Of a DNA stretch of 64,000 bases, positions 17,147-23,967 are shown in pieces (the stretch's first letter is position 1; each line of letters opens with the position of its first letter). Made by a program: the position numbers and the translations under genes. The DNA lies in the NCBI RefSeq assembly GCF_900129855.1, contig NZ_LT670819.1:7068001-7132000 (forward strand), given 5' to 3'. The DNA comes from Streptomyces sp. 3214.6. Lineage in GTDB: Bacteria > Actinomycetota > Actinomycetes > Streptomycetales > Streptomycetaceae. The notes beneath the pieces are model-generated. The model was given only the letters and a program-made list of their open reading frames with translations. It was not told the origin of the DNA and searched no databases.

Positions 17147-18345
17147 ACGACGTCTACCTCTTCGACGCGGTCCGGACCGGCCGCGGCAGGTCCAAGCCGG
17201 GCGGGGCACTCGCGCACCGCACTCCCCTGGAGCTCCTGGACACCGTCCTGACCGGCCTCACCGAACGCAACGGCCTGCCCGCCGACGCCGTCGACGACCT
17301 CGTCCTCGGTGTCGCCACCCAGACCGGGGCGCAGGGCGGCAACCTGGCGCGGACCGCGGCGATCCTGGCGGGCTGGACCCGCACACCCGGCATGACGGTC
17401 AACCGCTTCTGTGCCTCCGGCATCGACGCGATCAACACCGCCGCCGCCCACACCCTGGCCGGAACGGCGGGACTGATCGTGGCGGGCGGGGTGGAATCGG
17501 TGTCCCGCACTCCCATGTACGCCGACCACGCCCCGCTCTTCGAGGACCCCGACGTCGTCGAGCGGGCCGGCTCGGTGGCGATGGGCATCGCCGCCGACCT
17601 CATCGCCACGCTGGAGGGCTTCGACCGTACGGAACTCGACGCGTACGGAGCGCGTAGCCAGCAGCGTGCCTCCGCGGCCTGGCAGGCGGGCCGGTTCGCC
17701 GCCGACGTGCGGGCGGTGATCGGCCCGGACGGCGAGCCGTTCGCCGCGGACGAGGCCGTCCGGGCGGGCACGACCGCCGAGGCGCTGGCACAGCTGCCGC
17801 CGGCCTTCGCCAAGCTCGGCGCGAACGGCCAGGACGACCTCGTACGGCGCCACCACCCCGAGGTCGGCGAGGTCCGGCATCTGCACACGGTCGGCACCTC
17901 GCCGACCCTGGTGGACGCGGCGGCAGTCACCCTGATCGGCACGGCCGAGGCGGGCCGGGCACACGGTCTGCGGCCGCGCGCCCGTGTCGTGTCCGTGGCC
18001 AGTGCCGCGGTGGACCCGGTGGTGATGCTGACGGGCGGCCAGACAGCGGTGGAACACGCCCTGGGGCGGGCCGGACTGCGGCCGGAGGACATCGCGGTCT
18101 TCGAGATCGCCGAGGCCTTCGCCGCGACCTGCCTGAAGTTCCAGCGCGACCTGAAGATCGACGACGCCAGGCTCAACCCCAACGGAGGCACTCTGGCCAT
18201 GGGCCACGCCTTCGCCGCCACCGGCCCGATCCTCGCCGCCAACTGCCTCGGCGAACTGGAACGCCGCGGTGAACGCTTCGGGGTGATCGCCGTGAGCGGC
18301 GCCGCCGGGCTCGGCAGCGCGACCGTCCTGGAGCGGATCGCATGA
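17143..18345 (+). CDS. Thiolase family protein with altered C-terminal catalytic motif
   Basis: 400 residues, thiolase fold. The nucleophile C90 (NRFCASG) and H355 (GHAFAATG) are kept, with Phe-Ala replacing the usual Pro-x-Gly after the His. At the C-terminus, where a catalytic Cys normally sits (CxGGGxG or CAAGGLG), the sequence is VSGAAGLGSA, so Ser385 lies at the expected Cys place. Family knowledge says this Cys is the general base, so activity may be changed to another reaction or reduced. The protein is otherwise intact and embedded in the operon by ATGA overlaps on both sides. It may be a specialised actinobacterial branch rather than a broken gene. Confidence 0.85.
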   Translation: MNDVYLFDAVRTGRGRSKPGGALAHRTPLELLDTVLTGLTERNGLPADAVDDLVLGVATQTGAQGGNLARTAAILAGWTRTPGMTVNRFCASGIDAINTAAAHTLAGTAGLIVAGGVESVSRTPMYADHAPLFEDPDVVERAGSVAMGIAADLIATLEGFDRTELDAYGARSQQRASAAWQAGRFAADVRAVIGPDGEPFAADEAVRAGTTAEALAQLPPAFAKLGANGQDDLVRRHHPEVGEVRHLHTVGTSPTLVDAAAVTLIGTAEAGRAHGLRPRARVVSVASAAVDPVVMLTGGQTAVEHALGRAGLRPEDIAVFEIAEAFAATCLKFQRDLKIDDARLNPNGGTLAMGHAFAATGPILAANCLGELERRGERFGVIAVSGAAGLGSATVLERIA

Positions 18346-19406
18346 CGGACGCGGATCTCACGACGGACGCGGATCGCACGACAGAATCGGTTCTCATGAC
18401 AGACCGGGAATCCCCCACCCCCTCACTGGCCGTCTCGCTCGGTTACTGGCAGGACCGCCCCCCGGCCGAGGCCCTGCTGACCGCACAGCTCGCGGACGAG
18501 CTGGGCTACGACCGCCTGTGGATCGGGGAGATGGCGACCTACGACGCCTTCGCCCTCGCCACCCGGATCGCCGACCGCGCGGGCCGCCTGCACCTGACGG
18601 TGGGCCCCCTCGCGGTCGCGGTGCGGGATCCGATGCTCATCGCCCGCGGTGTCGCCTCGGTGGCCGACCTGTCCGGCCGGGGCGTGGACGTCGCGCTCGG
18701 CACGTCCAGCCCGTTGGTCGTGGGCGAGTGGCACGGGCGCAGCCGCGAACGCTCGACCGTCCGGCTGCGGGAGACCGCCCAGGCGCTCAGGTCGCTCCTC
18801 GACGGCGAGAAGACGAGGTTCAACGGCGAGACGGTCACCACCAACGACTACCGGCTGCGACTCGCCCCGCCGGACTCCGCCATCGCGATCGCCGCCTTCG
18901 GCCGCAGCGCCGTCCGCACCGCCGCGCGGTACGCCCAACGCATGGTCCTCAACCTCATCACGCCCCGCTCGGCCGCCGCTCTCGTCGACCAGATGCGCGA
19001 GGACGCCACCGAGGCGGGACGCACCCCGCCCGCCGTGACCGCGTGGGTGATCGGCGCGGTGGACGCGGACCCCTCGGCCGTCGACCAGCTGCGCCGGGGC
19101 GTCGTGGGCTACCTCGCGGCACCGGGATACGCCGAGATGTTCACGGAGGCCGGCTTCGGAGACCTGGTCGCCTTCGCCCGCAGCCGCCCGCATCCCAAGG
19201 AGCTGCTCGCGGCGGTCCCCGAAGAGCTCGTGAGTGCGGTGGGACTGGTGGGCGACGAGGCGACCGTCCGCGACCGGCTCGCCGAGTACGCGGCGGCCGG
19301 TGTTGACGAGATCGCCGTGGTGCCCGCCAGTGTGGACGCCGATCGCGGAGGGCGGCGCACTCTCGCCCTGCTGAGAGAGATCGCGGGCCGGAAAGAAGCC
19401 GGCTGA
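18342..19406 (+). CDS. Luciferase-like (LLM) F420-dependent-type oxidoreductase
   Basis: Up to 354 residues; a bacterial-luciferase-like TIM barrel. Recognisable parts are ELGYDRLWIGEM near the N-terminus, LTVGPLAVAVRDP, and DVALGTSSP. Many actinobacterial members use F420 rather than FMN; F420 use here is inferred from family. The N-terminus has a repeated MTD-like segment with a second ATG at 18396, which may be the real start; the ATGA overlap favours 18342. It is the last gene of the operon. It could reduce an enone or oxidise an alcohol of the substrate. The F420:NADP oxidoreductase at 53331-54059 would supply reduced cofactor. Confidence 0.83.
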   Translation: MTDADLTTDADRTTESVLMTDRESPTPSLAVSLGYWQDRPPAEALLTAQLADELGYDRLWIGEMATYDAFALATRIADRAGRLHLTVGPLAVAVRDPMLIARGVASVADLSGRGVDVALGTSSPLVVGEWHGRSRERSTVRLRETAQALRSLLDGEKTRFNGETVTTNDYRLRLAPPDSAIAIAAFGRSAVRTAARYAQRMVLNLITPRSAAALVDQMREDATEAGRTPPAVTAWVIGAVDADPSAVDQLRRGVVGYLAAPGYAEMFTEAGFGDLVAFARSRPHPKELLAAVPEELVSAVGLVGDEATVRDRLAEYAAAGVDEIAVVPASVDADRGGRRTLALLREIAGRKEAG

Positions 19407-19508
19407 CCACCCCGGTCGCACCAACGAGGCGCAGCCCGTGGTGGCAGGGCAGCGACGCCGCTACGTCACTGCCCTCGCCGACATCGGCCGCCGCCCGTTC
19501 TGCGCGGC

Positions 19509-20104
19509 TCAGCCCGTCCGCCCGCCGGCCACGGCGCGGGTCGCCGGCACAGCCGTCTGATGCTCGGGCCTGGCGGGCCGGACGAACGCGAGGACGAACG
19601 CCGGGACGAGCATCGGCAGAATCCACACCCAGAAGTTCCAGCGCGGCCCGAGCTCTGCCGCGGCGAGCCGGCCACCGAGAGACGTCGCGACGATCGAGCC
19701 CACGCGTCCGACGGCGAACGCCAGCCCGACCATAGTGCTCCGCGCCTGCACCGGATAGCTGTTCACCACCAACCCGTTCATGATGAAGAGCATGCTGGAG
19801 AATCCGAGGACGAAGGAGACCACGTAGATCACCGCCGTTGTGTGGAGGGCGAAGCCCAGCAGGAGCAGCCCGGCCGAGCCGAGCAGGCTGTACCCGATGA
19901 CAACGGGTTTGGCGCCCACGCGGTCCTGTAGCAGGCCGCCCATGATGCCGCCGATCACCAGGCCGCCATTGGTGACCGTGCTGAACACGAGCGCATTGCT
20001 GATCTGGAAGCCGCTGAGGACCAGGTACTGCGGAAGCCACGTGGTCAACAACCCGAACGTGATGCTGAAGACGAAGAACTGGGCGATCAGGATCGGGTCC
20101 CCAC
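19509..20104 (-). pseudogene. C-terminal half of an MFS transporter (5'-truncated)
   Basis: Read leftward, about 198 residues form the last five or six membrane helices of a major facilitator, starting at about PILIAQFFVFSITFGLLTTWLP and ending in VLAFVRPARPEHQ. The pattern resembles aromatic-acid:H+ symporters and related 12-helix carriers. The first half is missing. Upstream sequence at 20105-20224 reads instead as the end of an unrelated plus-strand gene. An IS5-type element lies just beyond, so an insertion and deletion probably removed the promoter and N-terminal half. Given its place at the end of the catabolic operon it may once have imported the substrate. Now probably not functional. 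Confidence 0.75.
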
Positions 20105-20114
20105 CCAGGACAGG

Positions 20115-20224
20115 TCCGTGACCGCGCCCCGGGGCGTCGCCTTCGTCCGTGACGACACCTCCGGCGGTGCCGCCTACAAGGTCTACCGGGCCCGGGCGGG
20201 TTCGTACCACTTCAACGCCGGATG
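20115..20224 (+). pseudogene. 3' end of an unidentified gene
   Basis: A plus-strand frame of about 35 codons ending at the TGA of 20222-20224 reads plausibly as the end of a protein (VTAPRGVAFVRDDTSGG, then YKVYRARAGSYHFNAG) and is followed at once by a strong hairpin. It has no start and abuts the truncated transporter. I do not recognise the family. It is most likely a gene tail left by the rearrangement. Confidence 0.45.
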
Positions 20225-20241
20225 ACCTGAACACGCAGACA

Positions 20242-20283
20242 GCCGCACCGTGCCGAGTCGTCGCCCTCGGCACGGTGCGGCTT
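20242..20283. terminator. Hairpin terminator
   Basis: A perfect 17-bp stem (20242-20258 with 20267-20283, core CCGCACCGTGCCGAG) and an 8-base loop, without a T-run, as is common in Streptomyces. It follows the stop of the gene tail ending at 20224. Confidence 0.75.
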
Positions 20284-20415
20284 CGGTCGGCCAGGCCCTC
20301 GAATTCCCGTCGTCCGCCCGAAGGGCGGGCCCGGCGGCGTCTGGTGCGTGCGATCGCAAGGCGCCGGAGCCGCCCCCGATGGGAGAGGAGCCACGTGGGC
20401 GGTTCGGCAACGCGG

Positions 20416-20462
20416 CATGGGGGTGCCCCCGCTCGAGCGAAGACGAGAGTGAGGGAGTGCGT
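20416..20462. repeat. Streptomyces-type intergenic palindromic repeat
   Basis: GGGGGTGCCCCC at about 20418-20430 is followed by GCTCGAGCGAAGACGAGAG and a G-rich end. This looks like an intergenic repeat I recall as common in Streptomyces genomes, able to fold into short hairpins. Its family name is not known to me. It lies between the IS-like segment and the gene-tail terminator. Confidence 0.5.
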
Positions 20463-20489
20463 GCCAGGCGTCGCCGGGCAGGCGGGAAT

Positions 20490-21420
20490 GTGACGACAGG
20501 GCCTAATGACCTCGTGCACGGTTGGCCGTGGCACGCAAGGTGTGCGGCGTTGCCGCCGAGGGTGGTGGTCTGCTGGTGTGAGAGCAGACCGGCGACCGCT
20601 CGGACGATGTCGCTCATGTGCTCGCGTCGCCCAAGGTGGCGGGTGAGAGCCCGCCAGTTTTTCAGGTGCGCGATGCCGTGCTCGACGCGAATGCGTCGTG
20701 AGGAGTGGGCCTTGCGCTGCTGCTCGTGTCGTTCCTCGTACCAGGCGGGAGCGTTCTTCTTGAACTTGCGATGGGGCGGCGTCACCACCCGTCCGCCGGT
20801 CTGCGCGCCGATGCCCTGGTAGCCGGCATCCGCGAGGATCTCCATGAACGGGCCGCCGTCCAGGAGCTGGACCAGGCTCAGCTGTCGCGCCTGGGTGATG
20901 TCGGCACAACTGCCCGGCCGGACCGGGCTGCAGAACAGCAGGCACCCTTCGGCGTCCGTGAGGACCATGGACTTCACCGCGTTCTGCTTGGTCTTGCCGG
21001 AGACGAATCTGTCCCGGTCCTTGCGGCCTGCGGTGGGGCGTCGCACGCGGATCTCCGTGCCGTCGATGATCCCGGTCCGACCACCGACGCCCAGGTACTC
21101 GACGACTTCGGCGAGGGTACGGAGCCGCACGTCCGGCGCGACGGTGCATCCCCGCTGCGCGAGCAGGGGCCGCACCTCGCCGATGGCGCGCGTGATGGTG
21201 GAGCGGTCCACGCCGAACCAGCAGGCCAGCACGTCATGAGTGATGCCATGGCGCAGACTCACCAGTGTGGCCAGCAGGCGGTCGACGAAGACGAACTTGC
21301 GCTTCGCCCCGGCTCCTACAGCCCGTCGCCGCGGCCGAGCCGCCAGGCGTGCCTGATGCCGTCCGGCAGATCACGATCGCTGGTTCGGCTTCGCTCACAG
21401 CCGTCAGGTAGCAAGCGTCA
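20490..21420 (-). mobile_element. IS5-family insertion sequence (decayed)
   Basis: The segment holds an IS5-type DDE transposase read leftward and its flanks. Exact ends and terminal inverted repeats could not be fixed by eye; the limits come from where transposase-like sequence begins (about 21415) and where it fades (about 20560-20490). It sits between a truncated transporter and a truncated nuclease gene, consistent with having promoted the local deletions. Confidence 0.65.
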
Positions 21421-21646
21421 AGCGTCCTGGCCCGTGGCCAGTGCCCGGGCAGGGGTCAGCAGGGGTCTGCGCCATCAGTTCCAGGCGCAGCCGGTGGCGT
21501 CCTTCAGACCCCATCGCCGAGGTTCGAAGGGTAAGGCGAACTAGTAGACAATCCCGCGCCGACTCGGCCATGGCTGACATGCGCTCTTCCAGGCTTGTCC
21601 TGCATTGCGCAGACTCTCGGTTCAGGAGGTGCGGGGGGAGGCCGAG
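21421..21646. other. Gene-free stretch between IS and nuclease fragment
   Basis: No gene could be supported here. GGGGGGAG at about 21633-21640 is the ribosome site of the next gene. A short direct repeat, GGGGTCAGCAGGGGTC, lies near 21455-21470. Confidence 0.4.
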
Positions 21647-22159
21647 ATGGCTGTTCGACGTGGACAGGGCTCCGCAGGTAGTCGCTGGCAGGGGACGGGA
21701 GCGAAGCCGATCGTGCTCGGCGGTGGCGGGCTGCTGATCGTGCTGATGGTGTTCTGGTCGCAGGTGTGGCCGTACGTCGTTGGGAGTGTGCTCCTGGGCG
21801 GTGTGGGAGCGGCGGGCTGGTGGCTGTGGCGTACCGACCGGAGGGTACGTGCTCGGGACCGCCACTGGCGGCAGGACGAGGCAGTGAAAGCCGGTCGGCG
21901 GACCCTGGCCGAGGTGGATGCGATGACGGGCACCGAGTTCGAGGAGCTGGTCGCCGACCTGTGCCGTAGGGACGGGTGTACGGAAGTCCGGCGGGTGGGC
22001 GGTTCGCATGACAACGGTGCCGACGTCGTCGGTCGTCTGCCGGACGGCCGGACGATGGTGATCCAGAAACCGGCGCAGTCCATTTCGGTCTGGCACGTGC
22101 CGACCAGCAGGCGCCGCGCCTGCCGGTCGGGAGACAGAGGCGTCACCCCGTGGTGGTGA
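21647..22159 (+). pseudogene. Truncated membrane-anchored Mrr-like restriction endonuclease
   Basis: The N-terminus has one or two membrane helices (residues about 22-60). It is followed by the start of an Mrr_cat nuclease domain: VDAMTGTEFEELVADLCRRDG, then GGSHDNGADVVG with the catalytic Asp, then MVIQ. In Mrr-like enzymes the next residues are C-K-R, with the catalytic Lys of the QxK motif. Here they are replaced by KPAQS and unrelated sequence to a stop at 22159, so the active site and the rest of the domain are gone. The break is at about 22066. It sits beside toxin-antitoxin genes in a decayed defence-like patch. Confidence 0.7.
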
Positions 22160-22715
22160 TGAGCTCGTCGAGTACCTGCTCCAACAGGCTGTTGTCGCCG
22201 AGGAAGCTCTTCACCGAGGCGTCCTCGTTGCGCTGGGGGTCCATGCCCGACCAGTTCAGGTCGTATCCCGCATCGGTGCTGAGTTGGGCCAGGAACGCCC
22301 GCTGGGCACGGCCGTTGCCCTCGCGGAACGGGTGGAGGACGTTCATGTCGCCGTATAGCTCGGCCAGTCGGATGACGAATTCCTGCCGGGGGAGATCCCG
22401 CAGATGACCGGAGGGGGCGAGACGGCCGAAGACCTCTCCGGCGTAGGACACCAGGTTTCTCGCCGGGCAGAACGGTGTGCGCTTGGCGATGTTCACGGTG
22501 CGTAACTCGCCTGCCCACGGATAGATGTCGCCGAAGATTGCGGCATGGAACGCCTGGAGATGGCCGAGGTCATACGCGCCGGGCAGGGGGCGTTCGGTGA
22601 GCATGAGGAGGCGCGCCCGGGTGATGTCGGCCTCCGCTGCGTCGAGCAGCTGATGGTCGGTGATGCCGAGCTTGTTGCGCAGTACGCCGCTGGGCATGGC
22701 GTACGGATCATTCAC
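22143..22715 (-). CDS. Fic-domain toxin
   Basis: 190 residues with an intact Fic core, HPFREGNGR at residues 128-136; the His is catalytic and the rest binds the nucleotide phosphates and Mg. Fic toxins AMPylate target proteins such as gyrase or topoisomerase IV. The helix preceding it (FGDIYPWAGELRTVNIAK) is the family's flap region. There is no N-terminal or C-terminal self-inhibiting S-x3-E-G in the toxin itself, so inhibition must come from a partner, a class I arrangement. The gene overlaps the antitoxin gene by 4 bp (ATGA-type), so the two are co-translated. Confidence 0.9.
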   Translation of the reverse strand: MNDPYAMPSGVLRNKLGITDHQLLDAAEADITRARLLMLTERPLPGAYDLGHLQAFHAAIFGDIYPWAGELRTVNIAKRTPFCPARNLVSYAGEVFGRLAPSGHLRDLPRQEFVIRLAELYGDMNVLHPFREGNGRAQRAFLAQLSTDAGYDLNWSGMDPQRNEDASVKSFLGDNSLLEQVLDELITTTG

Positions 22716-23062
22716 CCTGCCCGCCGCTCCGAAGTCTGTCCGTGGCGGGCGATCGCGCGGGCGACAAGGGTGTCCACGTCGAGGTCGCCCTTTACGTACG
22801 CCTCGGTGTCGCGGTCGGATGCCTCGGAGGCGTGGAGCCCCTCGGCCTCGATGGAGCCGGTGGCCGAGGCGACGGCCGCACGCCGTGCGGCTCGGCCGCT
22901 CAGTGCCTCGAAGGCCTCGACGGACAGGAGGACGCCCTGGGGCTTGCGGTGGGCGCCGATCAGGACCGGGTGGGCATCCGCGCCGGACTCCGACAGGTCA
23001 GTCAGGATCCGCGACAGTCGTGCGCGCGCGTCGCTGACGGTCACGACCTCGGGAATCTCCAT
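22712..23062 (-). CDS. Two-domain antitoxin: Phd/YefM-like plus VbhA-like Fic inhibitor
   Basis: 116 residues. The first 55 resemble Phd/YefM antitoxins (VTVSDARARLSRILTDLSE, then GVLLSVEAFEAL), the DNA-binding and autoregulatory part. The rest matches VbhA-type Fic inhibitors. It contains the inhibitory motif S-x3-E-G as S70-I-E-A-E74-G75, followed by a GLHASE segment and a short helical tail ending LVARAIARHG. That Glu should block ATP in the Fic active site, so the protein would silence the toxin by direct inhibition and repress its own operon. Motif roles are family knowledge; function here is inferred. Confidence 0.85.
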   Translation of the reverse strand: MEIPEVVTVSDARARLSRILTDLSESGADAHPVLIGAHRKPQGVLLSVEAFEALSGRAARRAAVASATGSIEAEGLHASEASDRDTEAYVKGDLDVDTLVARAIARHGQTSERRAG

Positions 23063-23084
23063 GCTGTCACCGTACCCATATAGA

Positions 23085-23118
23085 GGCCTGATTCTGTACA
23101 GATTCTAGTACGGATTCC
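23085..23118 (-). promoter_or_regulatory. Putative operator/promoter of the Fic operon
   Basis: Upstream of the antitoxin start are ATTCTGTACAG and ATTCTAGTACGG as near-direct repeats, with the palindrome CTGTACAG at 23094-23101. TGTACA-type palindromes are known Phd/YefM-family sites. This fits autoregulation by the Phd-like domain. Confidence 0.5.
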
Positions 23119-23189
23119 GGTGAGTGTTCCGCCTCGGTCGGCCCTGGAGGTATCCCCGACCCCGGCCCGGAGGCTGAGCCGCGGCTCAG

Positions 23190-23453
23190 CTAGTCCGTGT
23201 AGTGGTAACGAGCCTTGAGGATCTTGACCTGTTTGTCGTCGGCTCGGTAGACGAGGCGGTGTTCGTCGTCGATGCGTCGCGACCAGTAGCCGGACAGGTC
23301 TCCCTTGAGCGGTTCGGGTTTCCCGATGCCGTTGAACGGATCGCGCTGGATCTCGCCGATGAGGCGAACGATGCGGCGCACCATCTTGCGGTCGGTCTCG
23401 AGCCAGTGCTGGAAGTCGTCCCAGGCGGCTGGGTCGAAGTTGACGTCCCTCAC
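23190..23453 (-). CDS. yoeB: YoeB-like mRNA interferase toxin
   Basis: 87 residues, full length for YoeB of the RelE superfamily, a ribosome-dependent mRNA endonuclease. The conserved core IQRDPFNGIGKPEPLKGDLSGYWSRRIDDEHRLVY and the C-terminal ARYHYTD place the expected catalytic Glu, Arg and terminal His-Tyr. The start overlaps the stop of the antitoxin gene by 4 bp, so toxin follows antitoxin as usual in yefM-yoeB operons. No damage is visible. Confidence 0.93.
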   Translation of the reverse strand: MRDVNFDPAAWDDFQHWLETDRKMVRRIVRLIGEIQRDPFNGIGKPEPLKGDLSGYWSRRIDDEHRLVYRADDKQVKILKARYHYTD

Positions 23454-23722
23454 TCCTCACCGGCCAGTTCTTGGAGCTCCTCCAGGGTCTTGGTGACCCC
23501 TGTCCGGCCCGCACGGTCGCGGGCGACGGCTTCCATGAGACGGCGGGCATTGGCCGGCGAACGCAGGAGGTAGACGGTCTCCTGCCAGGCGTCGTAGTCC
23601 TCTGCCGACATGAGGATGGCGTCGCCGTTCTTGGAGTGAATGCGTACCGGCGCGTGGTCGTCGTTGACCTTCTTGATCAGGGGGAAAAGTTCCTTGCGCG
23701 CCTCGCTGGCGGTGAGGGCCAT
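23450..23722 (-). CDS. yefM: YefM-like antitoxin
   Basis: 90 residues of the Phd/YefM family. The N-terminal DNA-binding part starts MALTASEARKELFPLIKKVN and continues VRIHSKNGDAILMSAEDYDAW. The flexible C-terminal tail would wrap around YoeB. It is the first gene of the operon with YoeB and should repress its own promoter through the repeats at 23744-23786. Confidence 0.93.
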   Translation of the reverse strand: MALTASEARKELFPLIKKVNDDHAPVRIHSKNGDAILMSAEDYDAWQETVYLLRSPANARRLMEAVARDRAGRTGVTKTLEELQELAGEE

Positions 23723-23743
23723 AGCACCCGTCCTCTCTTGAAG

Positions 23744-23786
23744 TGGTACCTAACATCGTACCGGACTGGTACGGAAATACGTACCA
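23744..23786 (-). promoter_or_regulatory. yefM-yoeB operator repeats
   Basis: Two inverted repeats sit just upstream of yefM: TGGTACG...CGTACCA (23767-23773 with 23780-23786, 6-bp gap) and GGTAC...GTACC (23745-23749 with 23758-23762). Both share a GGTAC/GTACC half-site, so four half-sites lie within 43 bp. They fit autorepression by YefM. Confidence 0.65.
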
Positions 23787-23909
23787 GTTGCCCGGGTGGC
23801 TGTCGGCTGTGAAGGAGCCGGGGGAGTCGGTCGACGTCCGGTGGGCGACGAGTTCGGTGTGGCCGCGAGGGGGAGTAGGGCTCCTGCGGTACCTGCCCGC
23901 AGTCCTCCC

Positions 23910-23949
23910 GCGGGACGGTCCGGACCGTCGTCGGTCCGGACCGTCCCGC
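23910..23949. terminator. Strong hairpin terminator downstream of the amino-acid permease
   Basis: A perfect 18-bp stem (23910-23927 with 23932-23949, core GGGACGGTCCGGACCG) and a 4-base loop lie 19 bp beyond the stop of the leftward permease gene at 23968. It probably ends that transcript. The rest of 23790-23967 holds nothing else I can support. Confidence 0.8.
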
Positions 23950-23967
23950 CCACAAGCGTCAGAGCCG

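Larger units (their letters stand above)
20183..21262 (-). pseudogene. IS5-type transposase, N-terminus frameshifted, C-terminus read-through
   Basis: The DDE_Tnp_4-like core is clear. The helix-turn-helix region (LACWFGVDRSTITRAIGEV) is followed by IIDGTEIRV (first Asp), ILADAGYQG (second Asp) and RIRVEHGIAHLKNW (Glu). The open frame begins at a GTG, but family-like sequence (HQARLAARPRRRAVGAGAK, LVFVDRLLATL-type) continues in frame upstream to about 21350, where a TGA blocks it. Further N-terminal sequence lies in another frame, so a frameshift is likely. At the other end conserved sequence stops at LLSHQQ (about 20565), and the frame runs on about 120 codons into flanking DNA, so the native stop is lost. 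Probably inactive. Confidence 0.75.

Noticed and set aside
1..19406. A secondary-metabolite cluster, from the many CoA ligases and thiolases
   Set aside because: There are no polyketide, peptide or terpene synthase genes; the set fits breakdown better.
22067..22142. A coding remnant between the nuclease fragment and the Fic gene
   Set aside because: Short readings on both strands were seen, but none matched a family I could name.
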